Source of the DNA: UBA1783 sp964449115
Lineage (GTDB): Bacteria; Bacillota_I; Bacilli_A; Erysipelotrichales; Erysipelotrichaceae
Direction of reading: 5' to 3'
Length of the DNA stretch: 64,000 nt
Assembly: GCA_964449115.1 (NCBI GenBank)
Contig: CAYUXW010000001.1
Location: 1-64,000 of the forward strand
The first letter of the stretch is position 1, and each line of letters starts with the position of its first letter. Positions 34,891 to 44,041 of this stretch are shown here, in pieces. Position numbers and translations under genes: made by a program. A model generated the notes under the pieces. It ran no database searches, was not told the origin of the DNA, and saw nothing but the letters and a program-made list of their open reading frames with translations.

Positions 34891-36072
34891 TTATACCAAT
34901 TTTTCCAAAAAAGAAACCCCATGTCCAGTTGATTTAATGTTGAAGTTTTCAGCAATAGTAGCACCTACATTGGCAAAGGTTCTACCATCTTCTAGTCTTC
35001 CTGATTGAGTAAAAGATTTGCTGTAGGCAAGCATCGGAACTGATTCTCTAGTATGGTCAGTACCAATCCAGGTAGGATCATTGCCATGGTCAGCAGTCAA
35101 TATGATCAGATCATCATCATTTACTTTCTCCATTAACTCACCAAGGTATTTATCAAAGATTTCAATTTCCTTGCCATAACCTTCAACGTTTCTTCTATGA
35201 CCCCATAAGGCATCAAAATCAACCAGATTAGTAAAGCAGACTCCGGTGAAATCCTTTTGTGTCTGAGCAATTGTGACTTCCATGCCTTCAGCATTACTTT
35301 TAGATTTTAAAACTTCCGTTATTCCACAGCCAGAAAAAATATCATTGATTTTTCCAACTGAAATAACATCATAATTTTCTTCTTTTAAAAAATCCAAAAC
35401 AGTATCTTCATAAGGTGCAATTGCGTAATCATGTCTGTTAGCTGTGCGCTTGAAAGTTTCTGCATTTTCACCTAAAAATGGTCTAGCGATAATTCTTCCT
35501 ACTCTCCAGGCTGGTTTCATAGTTATTTCTCTAGCTATTTCACAACAACGATACAGCTCATCTAAACCAAAATATTTTTCATGGCAGGCAATCTGTAAAA
35601 CGGAATCAGCCGAAGTATAGACAATCATTTTGCCTGTTTTAATGTGCTCTTCACCTAACTCTTTAATAATTTCAGTTCCACTGGCAGAATAATTACCTAA
35701 CCATCCATGTCCTGTTTTCTCAGTTAATTCATCCATCAGTTCTTTAGGAAAACCAGTGTCAGTAAAAGCAACAAATGGTGTATCCACATGTAATCCCATC
35801 AGTTCCCAATGACCAGTTAAAGTATCCTTACCAACACTAGATTCGTGTAGTACACAGTAATACCCCATTGGTTCTTCTGCTTTTTCAACACCTTCAAGTG
35901 GATGTAGATTACTTATTCCCAACTTTTGTAAATTAGGAATATCCAACTGATAGTTTTTAGCAATATTACCAAAAGTATCTGCACCAGCATCACCGTATAG
36001 ATGGGCATCTTTTGCCTGTCCTATTGCTAATGAGTCCATAACAATAACGAAAATTCTCTTATATTTATTCAT
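34891..36072 (-). CDS. deoB: Phosphopentomutase
   Basis: DeoB interconverts (deoxy)ribose 1-phosphate and 5-phosphate in nucleoside salvage. The 393-residue alkaline-phosphatase-superfamily protein shows VMDSLAIG with metal-ligand D13, GADTFGNI with the phosphoacceptor Thr region, TGHWELMG, YTSADSVLQIA and TADHGNDPTW/TDHTRE with the metal-binding residues. The ATG at 36072 is 6 nt after AAGGAGA (36085-36079); a TTG two codons upstream is rejected. It overlaps the xerD stop by 8 nt. xerD followed by deoB is also the B. subtilis order; there punA follows, here an HD hydrolase. Confidence 0.96.
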   Translation of the reverse strand: MNKYKRIFVIVMDSLAIGQAKDAHLYGDAGADTFGNIAKNYQLDIPNLQKLGISNLHPLEGVEKAEEPMGYYCVLHESSVGKDTLTGHWELMGLHVDTPFVAFTDTGFPKELMDELTEKTGHGWLGNYSASGTEIIKELGEEHIKTGKMIVYTSADSVLQIACHEKYFGLDELYRCCEIAREITMKPAWRVGRIIARPFLGENAETFKRTANRHDYAIAPYEDTVLDFLKEENYDVISVGKINDIFSGCGITEVLKSKSNAEGMEVTIAQTQKDFTGVCFTNLVDFDALWGHRRNVEGYGKEIEIFDKYLGELMEKVNDDDLIILTADHGNDPTWIGTDHTRESVPMLAYSKSFTQSGRLEDGRTFANVGATIAENFNIKSTGHGVSFLEKLV

Positions 36073-36967
36073 CTTCAATCTCCTTGCCTGCCCTTTTTAA
36101 TTTAGAATAAGCTTCTTTTAATTGCTTTTTCTGTATATGTGTATAAATTTGTGTTGTTGAGATATCTGAATGTCCCAATAGTTCCTGAACACTTCTTAAA
36201 TCAACATCACTATCCAGTAAATGTGTGGCAAATGAATGCCTGAATGTATGAGGTGAAATATCTTTTTTGATATCTAATTGCTGCTGTTTCTGTTTGATAA
36301 TCTTAAATATATACTGCCTATTTACTTTATTTCCTCGTTTGTTGATAAAGAAATAGTTGCTATCTTTTCCTTTTAACCAGCGTAGACGAATGTTACTGTA
36401 ATAATAGTCTAATCTTTCTGCTGTATCATTATCAATCAAAACAATTCTTTCTTTATTGCCTTTACCGATTATTCTCAGTATTTTATGAGTAGTGTTGACT
36501 TGTTTAATATTCAGATTACAGACTTCTGATACTCTAGCCCCACTTACAAATATTAATTGAATCAATAATCTATCAAAGTAACTTTTGTTATCACTTTCAT
36601 CAAAGCTATTCAAAATAAGCTGTATCTCTTCAAAAGATAGAAATGAAGGTAAATTAGTTTGACTTCTTTTAATTGAGAGATTATCTATCAAGTTGTTAAT
36701 ATTGTGATTAATAAATAAATAATTATGTAAATTTTTTACTGCTGTCAGCAAATGGGCCTGTGAACTTTTAGCTAGATGACTGTTGGCACTGATAAAATCC
36801 ATTAAGATTAGACTGTCCACTTCTTCAATATCGACAATATTTATATCTTCAAGATATTTTTGATATTTTTTCAGGTCATTTCTGTAAGAGTTAACAGTCG
36901 AAAGAGGTTTTTGTTCAATTACCTGGATATGATAAAGGTAATTTTCAATTGCCTGTCTTACCTGCAT
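36065..36967 (-). CDS. xerD: Site-specific tyrosine recombinase XerD
   Basis: XerD with XerC resolves chromosome dimers at dif. The 300-residue protein has an N-terminal SAM-like core-binding domain (1-90) and a complete catalytic set: R145 (GARVSEV), K169 (GKGNKER), H240 and R243 (HTFRHSFATHL), H266 (LLGHSDIS) and Y275 (TQIYTH). The R145-K169 spacing equals that in E. coli XerD. The recN-xerD-deoB context favours XerD over XerC. It overlaps recN by 10 nt and deoB by 8 nt. A dif site lies about 2.5 kb downstream, an unusually close arrangement for a two-recombinase system. Confidence 0.93.
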   Translation of the reverse strand: MQVRQAIENYLYHIQVIEQKPLSTVNSYRNDLKKYQKYLEDINIVDIEEVDSLILMDFISANSHLAKSSQAHLLTAVKNLHNYLFINHNINNLIDNLSIKRSQTNLPSFLSFEEIQLILNSFDESDNKSYFDRLLIQLIFVSGARVSEVCNLNIKQVNTTHKILRIIGKGNKERIVLIDNDTAERLDYYYSNIRLRWLKGKDSNYFFINKRGNKVNRQYIFKIIKQKQQQLDIKKDISPHTFRHSFATHLLDSDVDLRSVQELLGHSDISTTQIYTHIQKKQLKEAYSKLKRAGKEIEDE

Positions 36968-38607
36968 AGTCTTTGAGCCTTTTCTAAAAGTTCTTTTGCT
37001 GCGCTTAAACTTGTTTTGGAAACTGTTGAACTTGATAGTATTGCTAACTGTTCAATACGTTTATCATTTTCTATTTCTTCAACTGTTGAACTGGTGCTTT
37101 CAGCAGTCTGTACTTTACTGATCAAATAATGATATTTACCACAGGCTGCCACACTTGGTAAATGAGTAACACTGAAAACTTGAATTTCTTTAGCCAGTTT
37201 AGCCATCTTAACACCGATATTCAAAGCCACATAACCACTTACTCCAGCATCTATTTCATCAAAAATTATTAACTTTGAGCCTTGAAGTTTGGCAAATATT
37301 ACCTTTAAGCCTAACATCAGACGTGATAGTTCACCACCGGATGCCACTTTATTTAATGGTTGAAGAGGCATTCCTGTATTCATGGAAATCATAAATCTTA
37401 CATTATCAATTCCTTTTGAAGAAGGTTTATTTTCTTCAAATAAGACTTCAAATTTAGCATTTTCCAATGATAAGTCCTTTAATTCGTTTAAGATTGCCTT
37501 TTTCAACTGTAAAGCTTTGTTTTTTCTAATATTACTTATTTCTAAGGCACAGTCATAATACTTTTTATAGGCAAGATCTTTTTCTTTCAATAATTTTGAA
37601 AGAATAAATTCTTTGTTGTTATAAGCATCTAATTGATTATTTAAATCTTGTTGGATTGCCAGCAATTCCTTTAAAGAAGCATTGTATTTTCTTTTTATTC
37701 TCTGTAAGTCATATAAGCGACTATTTAGAAAATCTATCTCTTCTGTTGAATAGGTATTAAGGTCAATCTTCTTTAAAATTGTTTCATAATCATCAGCAAT
37801 TGAATAATAGTTATTGATGATATTTTCAATATTTGTTTGAATATCTTCAAAATTAGATAAATTATGAGCTAATTTTGTAAAGTCATATAACTTGTCCAAG
37901 ATGCCATCTTCAGAAAATAATTGTTTAACTTCATCAATTGTCTTCTGTTGTTTTTCGTATTCTGAGATAGCTTTTAATTTTCCTTGAATTTCAATATCTT
38001 CATCAATGTTTTTAATGTTTAAATCATCGATTTCCTTTAATTGATATTCAATAATTTCAAGCTGAGCCTGATTAAAGGTCGTAGATATCATTTTCTCATA
38101 CTCTTTTTCTAAGCTGTCAAACTTCTTATATAAAGCAGACAATTCTACTAATTCTTCATTAAATTGACAATATTGGTCAAGAAGATTGAGATGATATCGA
38201 TCATTTAAAAGGTATTGATTATCATGCTGACAATGAATATCAACATAATCCGCCAAACATTCTTTAACAAAGGATAAGGTAGTTGTTCTCTGATTTAGGC
38301 GAGTGATACTTCTGCCATCTATATTTATTTCTCTAGTTACAATGAAATCTTCATCTTCATAGCCGGCATCTTTAAGTTTTTCTTTCAAGTTCTTATCTAC
38401 TTTAAAGCTACCTTCAATAATGGTCTTTTCACAGCCTTTTCTAATCATGGAAACATTCAGCTGATCGCCAATCAGACAGCCAATACAATCAATAAAAATA
38501 CTTTTACCAGCACCTGTTTCACCGGTAAAAACACTGAAATCAGCCTTGAAATCAATGTTTAACTCGTCTATTAATATAAAGTCCTTAATGTATAAATTAT
38601 TTAACAT
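36958..38607 (-). CDS. recN: DNA repair protein RecN
   Basis: RecN is an SMC-like ATPase recruited early to DNA double-strand breaks. The 549-residue protein has Walker A GETGAGKS (29-36), central coiled coils on both sides of a short tip (about 160-350), signature SGGELSRLMLG and Walker B KLIIFDEIDAGVSG. The ATG at 38607 follows AAGGAGAA (38618-38611), which excludes a longer 578-residue reading. In B. subtilis argR lies between tlyA and recN; here they are 10 nt apart. Confidence 0.95.
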   Translation of the reverse strand: MLNNLYIKDFILIDELNIDFKADFSVFTGETGAGKSIFIDCIGCLIGDQLNVSMIRKGCEKTIIEGSFKVDKNLKEKLKDAGYEDEDFIVTREINIDGRSITRLNQRTTTLSFVKECLADYVDIHCQHDNQYLLNDRYHLNLLDQYCQFNEELVELSALYKKFDSLEKEYEKMISTTFNQAQLEIIEYQLKEIDDLNIKNIDEDIEIQGKLKAISEYEKQQKTIDEVKQLFSEDGILDKLYDFTKLAHNLSNFEDIQTNIENIINNYYSIADDYETILKKIDLNTYSTEEIDFLNSRLYDLQRIKRKYNASLKELLAIQQDLNNQLDAYNNKEFILSKLLKEKDLAYKKYYDCALEISNIRKNKALQLKKAILNELKDLSLENAKFEVLFEENKPSSKGIDNVRFMISMNTGMPLQPLNKVASGGELSRLMLGLKVIFAKLQGSKLIIFDEIDAGVSGYVALNIGVKMAKLAKEIQVFSVTHLPSVAACGKYHYLISKVQTAESTSSTVEEIENDKRIEQLAILSSSTVSKTSLSAAKELLEKAQRLCR

Positions 38608-38617
38608 AAATTCTCCT

Positions 38618-39346
38618 TTAATTAATCTTCTTGAAATACAATAAGTATTCCTTATTGCCATCTTTACCCTTGATTGGTGAAACAGTTTTATCAATTAACT
38701 TTAAATTAAATTCTTCTGCTTGTTTGATTGTTTCATTTAATCTAATTTCTATTATTTTATCATTTATTACAATACCTTGTCTATTTAGATAGTCACTGCC
38801 AACTTCAAACTGAGGTTTAAATAAGATAACAGCTTCTTTATCAAATGATAATATATTTGATATCGCTTCAAACATTTTAGTACAACTTATAAATGAGACA
38901 TCCATACAGATAAAATCAATATTTTCATTGAAATCATTACTATTTAAGTAACGACAGTTAATGTTTTCTTTAGCCAGCACCCTTTTGTCATTTAACAAAG
39001 AAGCATCTAACTGTGAATGTCCTACATCATAGGCATATACTCTTTTTGCTCCATTCTGCAGGCAGCAATCTGTAAAGCCACCTGTTGAAGCTCCAATATC
39101 TAAAACAATTTTATCTGTTAAATCAATTCTGAAAATTTTTAGTGCCTTTAAAATTTTCAAACCACCTCTGCTGACGAATTGATTTATATCTTTATTAATT
39201 TCAATAACATCATCTGCAGAAACATCAAAACCAGCTTTAGTTACTATTTTTCCATTGACTTTGACATCTTTTTCCTTAATAGCTAAAGCTGCTTTGCTTC
39301 TGGTAGTAAAATTGTTATTCTCAACAAGATATAAATCTAATCTCAT
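38618..39346 (-). CDS. tlyA: TlyA/YqxC-family rRNA 2'-O-methyltransferase
   Basis: The 242-residue protein combines an N-terminal S4 RNA-binding domain (1-60: RLDLYLVENN, VNGKIVTKAG) with an FtsJ-like Rossmann methyltransferase (SAM loop VLDIGASTGGFTDC, then YAYDVGHSQLD and DVSFIS). TlyA proteins methylate 16S/23S rRNA 2'-hydroxyls; some homologues are annotated as haemolysins. It follows ispA by 3 nt. The dxs gene normally found between ispA and this gene is missing. Confidence 0.93.
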   Translation of the reverse strand: MRLDLYLVENNNFTTRSKAALAIKEKDVKVNGKIVTKAGFDVSADDVIEINKDINQFVSRGGLKILKALKIFRIDLTDKIVLDIGASTGGFTDCCLQNGAKRVYAYDVGHSQLDASLLNDKRVLAKENINCRYLNSNDFNENIDFICMDVSFISCTKMFEAISNILSFDKEAVILFKPQFEVGSDYLNRQGIVINDKIIEIRLNETIKQAEEFNLKLIDKTVSPIKGKDGNKEYLLYFKKIN

Positions 39347-39349
39347 AAA

Positions 39350-40186
39350 TTACCAGTTTCTGTTTTCCATGGAAGCGATTAATTTTTTTGTTTCCGTAAA
39401 ACTATAATCTAACTTATCAAAAATTTCATAAATTTCATTATAAATATTTTCGAAAGCCTTTTTAGCCTCTTCCACTCCCAGCAGTGAAATAAATGTGCTC
39501 TTTTTATTATACTCATCTGATTTGGTCTCTTTTCCTAACTGTTCAAAACTGGATGTTACATCTAAAATATCATCCTGAATTTGAAAAGCCAGTCCAAGTT
39601 TTAAGCCAATTTTATTAAAAACCACAATATACTCTTCTTTCTGGCCAATAATTAAGCCACATATTAAAGGCAAGGCAATCAACTTTCCGGTTTTTAGAGT
39701 TTCCATTTCTGATAGTCTTTTAATGTCAACTGTTTGATTTTCATAATCCATATCAAATTGCTGACCTTTTATCATGCCATCTTTTCCGGCATAAGTTGCT
39801 ATGTATTTAATAAGTTTGACTTTAATCTCATCACTGTAATTCGCTTTTACAACAGTTTCAAAAGCAAACGTCAACAAAGCATCCCCAGCCAGAATAGCTA
39901 TCTGTTCATTAAACTGTTTATGGTTGGTTGGCTTTCCCCTGCGATAATCATCATTGTCAAAAGACGGAAGATCATCATGAATCAAAGAATAGGTATGGAT
40001 CATTTCAATAGCTGCAGCACAAGCAAAACCTTCACTGTAATCAGTATTGAGATCATTTAAGACAGTCAGTAGTAAAAGTGGTCTCAATCTTTTACTTCGA
40101 GCCAAAAGTGAATAATTCATTGCTTCTTCTACAACATAATTTTCCAAAATCAGAGAATCTAAATAATTTTCAAAACTATTTTTCAT
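39350..40186 (-). CDS. ispA: Polyprenyl (farnesyl/geranylgeranyl) diphosphate synthase
   Basis: This trans-prenyltransferase condenses IPP with DMAPP to make farnesyl diphosphate, the primer for UppS (7.9 kb). The 278-residue protein has the first Asp-rich motif HDDLPSFDNDD (D71, D72) with RRGKPTNHKQF, GDALLTFAFE, and the second Asp motif FQIQDDILD. It overlaps the xseB 3' end by 11 nt, as in the conserved xseA-xseB-ispA order. Confidence 0.95.
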   Translation of the reverse strand: MKNSFENYLDSLILENYVVEEAMNYSLLARSKRLRPLLLLTVLNDLNTDYSEGFACAAAIEMIHTYSLIHDDLPSFDNDDYRRGKPTNHKQFNEQIAILAGDALLTFAFETVVKANYSDEIKVKLIKYIATYAGKDGMIKGQQFDMDYENQTVDIKRLSEMETLKTGKLIALPLICGLIIGQKEEYIVVFNKIGLKLGLAFQIQDDILDVTSSFEQLGKETKSDEYNKKSTFISLLGVEEAKKAFENIYNEIYEIFDKLDYSFTETKKLIASMENRNW

Positions 40187-40379
40187 TGTTGTCTTCCTTT
40201 GTTAATTCTTCAAACTTTTCTTCAAAAAATGCTAACTTTTCGTTGCAGAATTTTGAAAGTTTCAAACCTTCTTCAAACAAGGCGAAACCTTCATCCAGGG
40301 TACATTCATTTCTTTGAATTATTTCAGTAATTTCATTTAATCTTTTAAATGCCTGTTCAAATGTCAATTCTTTACTCAT
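40176..40379 (-). CDS. xseB: Exodeoxyribonuclease VII small subunit
   Basis: The 67-residue XseB forms helical hairpins that bind XseA in the single-strand exonuclease VII. The family signature is clear: LTFEQAFKRLNEITEII, then LDEGFALFEEGLKLSKFCNEKL. The ATG follows AAAGGAGT. It sits 3 nt after xseA and overlaps ispA. Confidence 0.94.
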   Translation of the reverse strand: MSKELTFEQAFKRLNEITEIIQRNECTLDEGFALFEEGLKLSKFCNEKLAFFEEKFEELTKEDNNEK

Positions 40380-40382
40380 AAT

Positions 40383-41699
40383 TTACTCCTTTACTGGTTT
40401 TGATTTTATTGTTCCATCGCTGAATCTTGTTTCTAAATAAATTGAATAATCAATATCTTTAACTGATTTTAATATTTTATTGTTTTGACTTGCTACTGTA
40501 TATCCTCTTTGTAATGTCTTCAAAGGTGAATATGAATCCAGCAAATCAATACTTTTAGATAGATTGATCCTATTTTTTTGCAATATATTATCCAATGTTC
40601 TATTAAGCAGATATTTAGTGTTAGATAGAAAATCACGATTATGCTTGACTAAGGTTTTTAGTGATAATTGTAAAATCTTTTTTCTATTTATTATATTCTG
40701 ATTATATAGTTCACTTCTCTTCTTTAAACTTAAAGCGCTTATTTTAAGAAAATTACTAATTTTAATCTGATGCTGATCAATTATATTCTTATAATTATTC
40801 AATCTATTATTGTAATAATCCAGCAACTGATAATGCTTGTTGATATTATTGTCAATTGTTTGAACAATAATGTTTTCACACTTATTTATAATATTCAGTA
40901 TTTCCCTATAATCAGGGGTTGCCTTAGCTGCAGCAGCAGTAGGTGTAGCTGCTCGAAAATCAGCTACCAGATCGGCTATAGTAAAATCTATTTCGTGACC
41001 AATTCCAGTGATAATTGGTTTGTTACAATTAAATATCGCTTTAGCAATGCCCTCATCGTTAAAGCACCATAAATCATCAATTGACCCTCCCCCTCTAGCT
41101 AAGATAATAACATCAGCTGTTGTTTCATCAGCCTTTTTTATGGCACTGATAATTGATTCAATAGCCTGTTGTCCTTGCACTATGGCGTGTATCTGAGTAG
41201 TTTTGACAATCGGCCAGCGATTATATATGGTTGTTAAAATATCCTGTAAAGCGGCTGTGTTGGCTCCAGTGATGATTGCTATTTCGTTAGGAAATTCAGG
41301 TATTGGTTTTTTATATCTATTATCAAAATAACCTAGTGGTTCCAGTTTTTTCTTGGTCATTTCAAATTGAATATAAAAATTACCTTCACCATCTTCTTTC
41401 ATACTGCTAACAATCAGCTGCAGCTGTCCCTGTTTTTCAAAGACATTGATACTTCCAGTAACTATTAATTTATCACCATTTTTGGGTATGAAGGTACAAT
41501 GTTGGTTAAATCCTTTAAACATGGCACAGTTGATAAGAGCATCTTTGTCCTTCAAAGTAAAATACCAGTGTCCTGAGTAATGATTAGTAAAATTTCCAAT
41601 CTCACCTTGGATACTGATATTCTTTAAAACAATATTATTAGACAGCTCATTTTTAATGTAGCTGACTAATTGACTGATAGTCCAAATATTATTTCTCAT
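40383..41699 (-). CDS. xseA: Exodeoxyribonuclease VII large subunit
   Basis: XseA is the catalytic subunit of exonuclease VII, which trims single-stranded DNA. The 438-residue protein has an N-terminal OB-fold (to about residue 100, with NFTNHYSGHWYFTLKD), the catalytic core (VIILARGGGSIDDLWCFNDE, GIGHEIDFTIADLVADFRAATPTAAA), a coiled-coil region and a short C-terminal segment. Two ATGs overlap the nusB stop; the second, at 41699, has better spacing to AAGG than the one at 41702. folD, found between nusB and xseA in B. subtilis, is absent. Confidence 0.95.
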   Translation of the reverse strand: MRNNIWTISQLVSYIKNELSNNIVLKNISIQGEIGNFTNHYSGHWYFTLKDKDALINCAMFKGFNQHCTFIPKNGDKLIVTGSINVFEKQGQLQLIVSSMKEDGEGNFYIQFEMTKKKLEPLGYFDNRYKKPIPEFPNEIAIITGANTAALQDILTTIYNRWPIVKTTQIHAIVQGQQAIESIISAIKKADETTADVIILARGGGSIDDLWCFNDEGIAKAIFNCNKPIITGIGHEIDFTIADLVADFRAATPTAAAAKATPDYREILNIINKCENIIVQTIDNNINKHYQLLDYYNNRLNNYKNIIDQHQIKISNFLKISALSLKKRSELYNQNIINRKKILQLSLKTLVKHNRDFLSNTKYLLNRTLDNILQKNRINLSKSIDLLDSYSPLKTLQRGYTVASQNNKILKSVKDIDYSIYLETRFSDGTIKSKPVKE

Positions 41700-42076
41700 C
41701 ATACCTTGTCTAACACACCATTGATGAAGCGTGGTGCCTCATCATCACAATATTGTTTAGCTATTTCAATAGCTTCATTAATAATAACAGCTTTATCAAT
41801 TTCCTTTAAATTTAACTGATGGGTAGATAACAATAGCAGAGCCTGCTCGACATAGCCTAATCTTTTAAATCTATAGTCAATAAGTAATGGTTCTATCTGT
41901 TTGATTAATAAATCAAGTTCATTAATTACCCCTATAGTATTAGTAACTATAAATTCAATCGATTCCTTATCATTGATATCAATGTTATCTTCTAAAATAT
42001 CATCAATTTCTTTTTCGGTTAAAAGATATTGATAAATACAATTCATAATACGAATTCTTTGTTCTCTTCTTGTCAT
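41699..42076 (-). CDS. nusB: Transcription antitermination factor NusB
   Basis: NusB with NusE (S10) supports antitermination of rRNA operons. The 125-residue all-helical protein starts with the arginine-rich TRREQRIRIMNCIYQYL and has the C-terminal signature KAVIINEAIEIAKQYCDDEAPRFINGVLD. Length is slightly short but complete. It follows the asp23 gene by 6 nt, the usual Bacillota order, and its stop overlaps the xseA start. Confidence 0.94.
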   Translation of the reverse strand: MTRREQRIRIMNCIYQYLLTEKEIDDILEDNIDINDKESIEFIVTNTIGVINELDLLIKQIEPLLIDYRFKRLGYVEQALLLLSTHQLNLKEIDKAVIINEAIEIAKQYCDDEAPRFINGVLDKV

Positions 42077-42082
42077 AGAAAA

Positions 42083-42409
42083 TTAAATATAGAAACCTCT
42101 GACATCAATGTTTACTATAACATCATCAAAATCAGTCATATTATATATACCATTGACAATATGCTTTTGTACTTTTCTACAGATTTCATTGACATTATTA
42201 CCTGTTTTTACCGTTATTTTTAAATCAATGTTGATTTTTCCATCTTCAACTTTACAGTTTACATTCTTTTTGAATCTAGTAGCAGGTACTATCTTTATTC
42301 CAGCAATATCTTCTAATGAAAATGCTGCAATTGACTCAAAAACAGTGGTAGATAAACCAATAATACCAATATGTTGTTCACGATTTTTTGCTACGATATA
42401 ATCAGCCAT
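42083..42409 (-). CDS. Asp23/Gls24 family protein (YqhY-like)
   Basis: The 108-residue protein has the Asp23 fold pattern: IGIIGLSTTVFESIAAFSLEDIAGI, a basic stretch FKKNVNCK, and alternating strands with the closing VQKHIVNGIYNMTDFDDVIVNIDV. In B. subtilis the homologue YqhY lies just before nusB and affects acetyl-CoA carboxylase regulation. The ATG at 42409 follows AGGTG (42420-42416); the GTG at 42418 is inside that site and is rejected. A second Asp23 family gene is cut by the right edge of the window. Confidence 0.9.
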   Translation of the reverse strand: MADYIVAKNREQHIGIIGLSTTVFESIAAFSLEDIAGIKIVPATRFKKNVNCKVEDGKINIDLKITVKTGNNVNEICRKVQKHIVNGIYNMTDFDDVIVNIDVRGFYI

Positions 42410-42459
42410 AAAATTCACCTCATCTAATATTTTATCACATTTACTATGATAATAAAACT

Positions 42460-43128
42460 TTATATAAATATAATCTTGACTTTCTTTTTATCTGGAAAGT
42501 CAATTGTGTTGTTTTTAAGTAAATACTTTTCAAAATTAATCAAGACATCATATTCTCCCTTTAAAGGTATAATATTATCTGTGCTTATTGTACAATTTTC
42601 AATTGATGCTTCAATAGAATAATCATGATTCAGCAATTGTTTTGCTAAATCTAAATTTCCTTCTCTGATTAAATTACCAATTAAAGTTGAACTTATCTTC
42701 TCTTCATTGTATAAAACATGTTCTAAAACGATTACTTTGAAGTTCTTTAGATTTGTTTTAAATAAATAATCGGAACTCCCCTGTCCTTTATGAGCAAATT
42801 TAAAATCTTTGCCACAAATCAAGGTATCCAAATTAAAATTATTCAAAAATAATTCAATAAATTTTTCTTTACCAATATAACTTATCTCTTTACTGAAAGG
42901 TATAACAATTATCTCTTTAATTCCCAAACTATATAAATACTCTTTCTTCTGCTTTAAGGTTGTGAGATATTGTTTTTTCTTATTAGAAAAAATAACTTCA
43001 GGATCAGGGTCAAAGGTAATCACAGCAGGTATAAATTTGTTGTTAGACAATTCAACTACTCTTTTTATTAATAGTTGATGGCCTTTGTGGACCCCATCAA
43101 AATTTCCAATACAAGCAATTCTTTTCAT
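42460..43128 (-). CDS. ribF: RibF-like FAD synthetase lacking a recognisable riboflavin kinase domain
   Basis: The 222-residue protein keeps the FMN-adenylyltransferase domain: GNFDGVHKGHQ, TFDPDPEVIF, CGKDFKFAHKGQG and SSTLIGNLIREGN. Bifunctional RibF is normally about 310 residues with a C-terminal riboflavin kinase. Here only about 60 residues follow LLNHDYSI, and the kinase motif (G-R-x-LG-x-PTAN) is absent. The reading frame is closed by asp23 about 50 nt downstream, so this is not a simple frameshift. It probably makes FAD from FMN, or has another nucleotidyl-transfer role. The ATG at 43128 overlaps the truB stop by 1 nt and is 8 nt from GAGGG. Confidence 0.85.
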   Translation of the reverse strand: MKRIACIGNFDGVHKGHQLLIKRVVELSNNKFIPAVITFDPDPEVIFSNKKKQYLTTLKQKKEYLYSLGIKEIIVIPFSKEISYIGKEKFIELFLNNFNLDTLICGKDFKFAHKGQGSSDYLFKTNLKNFKVIVLEHVLYNEEKISSTLIGNLIREGNLDLAKQLLNHDYSIEASIENCTISTDNIIPLKGEYDVLINFEKYLLKNNTIDFPDKKKVKIIFI

Positions 43129-43976
43129 TACCATAACCCTCTTTTACAATAGTATAAACCATCTTCTCTATTTTTCTGATAAGCAGCTATAATTTCTTTT
43201 TTATTAGTAATCATAACAATATCATCATCACAGAAATCAAAATTCATTTTATGGCCTTGATAAATTCTTGTCAAATCATCAAGTTCAATATATCTGTAAT
43301 CTGTAAGCACATCATATGAAGAAATCAATTTATAATTACCTTCAGCTATTTGTTTTAAAGTAAATGCTTCATCCAATGAAAATCTATCTATTTTTGTTCT
43401 GGTCAGTTTTGTCATTACTGCAATGTTGCCAGTTTTCTCTGCAATATCCTGAGTTAATACTCTAACATAAGTACCTGTTGAACATAAGACTCTGAACAAT
43501 ACTCTATCGTCTGTATATTCAATTAATTCTATTTCCTTAATTTCAATTTCACAGCTTTTTCTTTCAACTTCAATGTTTTTTCTAGCCAGTTTATATAATG
43601 GTTTACCATCCAGTTTTTTAGCTGAATACATAGGTGGAACCTGCATTGATTTACCTAGAAAATTATTTAAAACAGCAATCAGTTCTTCTTTGGAAATTTT
43701 ATTTACTTTTTTTTCTTCTTGAATTATTCCAGTTACATCTAAGGTATCAGTTCTTTGACCAAATTTCATTTCACAGATATATTCTTTAAAGTGCTCTAAT
43801 ATATAGGGCAAAATTTTCGTAGTTTTTCCAACAGTTAAAATCATTAAACCATCTGCTATTGGATCAAGGGTTCCCGTATGACCAATTCTTTTCTGATTTA
43901 ACGTTTTTCTTACTTTTACAACTACATCATGTGATGTAATACCTATCGGTTTATTTATTAAAATTACTCCATTCAT
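43128..43976 (-). CDS. truB: tRNA pseudouridine-55 synthase
   Basis: TruB makes pseudouridine 55 in the T loop of tRNAs. The 282-residue enzyme shows NGVILINKPIGITSHDVV, the catalytic-Asp motif GHTGTLDPIADGLM, the KEYICEMKFGQRTDTLD segment and STGTYVRVLTQDI. The C-terminal PUA-like part is short. The ATG at 43976 follows AAAGGG, which excludes a start at 44009. It is coupled to ribF as in the classic truB-ribF pair. The usual upstream neighbours rbfA and infB are about 5.5 kb away, separated by unrelated genes. Confidence 0.95.
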   Translation of the reverse strand: MNGVILINKPIGITSHDVVVKVRKTLNQKRIGHTGTLDPIADGLMILTVGKTTKILPYILEHFKEYICEMKFGQRTDTLDVTGIIQEEKKVNKISKEELIAVLNNFLGKSMQVPPMYSAKKLDGKPLYKLARKNIEVERKSCEIEIKEIELIEYTDDRVLFRVLCSTGTYVRVLTQDIAEKTGNIAVMTKLTRTKIDRFSLDEAFTLKQIAEGNYKLISSYDVLTDYRYIELDDLTRIYQGHKMNFDFCDDDIVMITNKKEIIAAYQKNREDGLYYCKRGLW

Positions 43977-44041
43977 GAAATTACCCTTTAAATAATAGCA
44001 TATTTTCAACTAAAATGAGATATAATATTTGTGGTGAAACT

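Noticed and set aside
33600..38600. Integrated prophage or mobile element around xerD
   Set aside because: XerD is in its conserved recN-xerD-deoB setting; no integrase-type neighbours, att repeats or phage genes were seen.
42410..42460. Frameshift as the cause of the short RibF
   Set aside because: Only about 50 nt separate the stop from the asp23 start, too little for the missing kinase domain in any frame.
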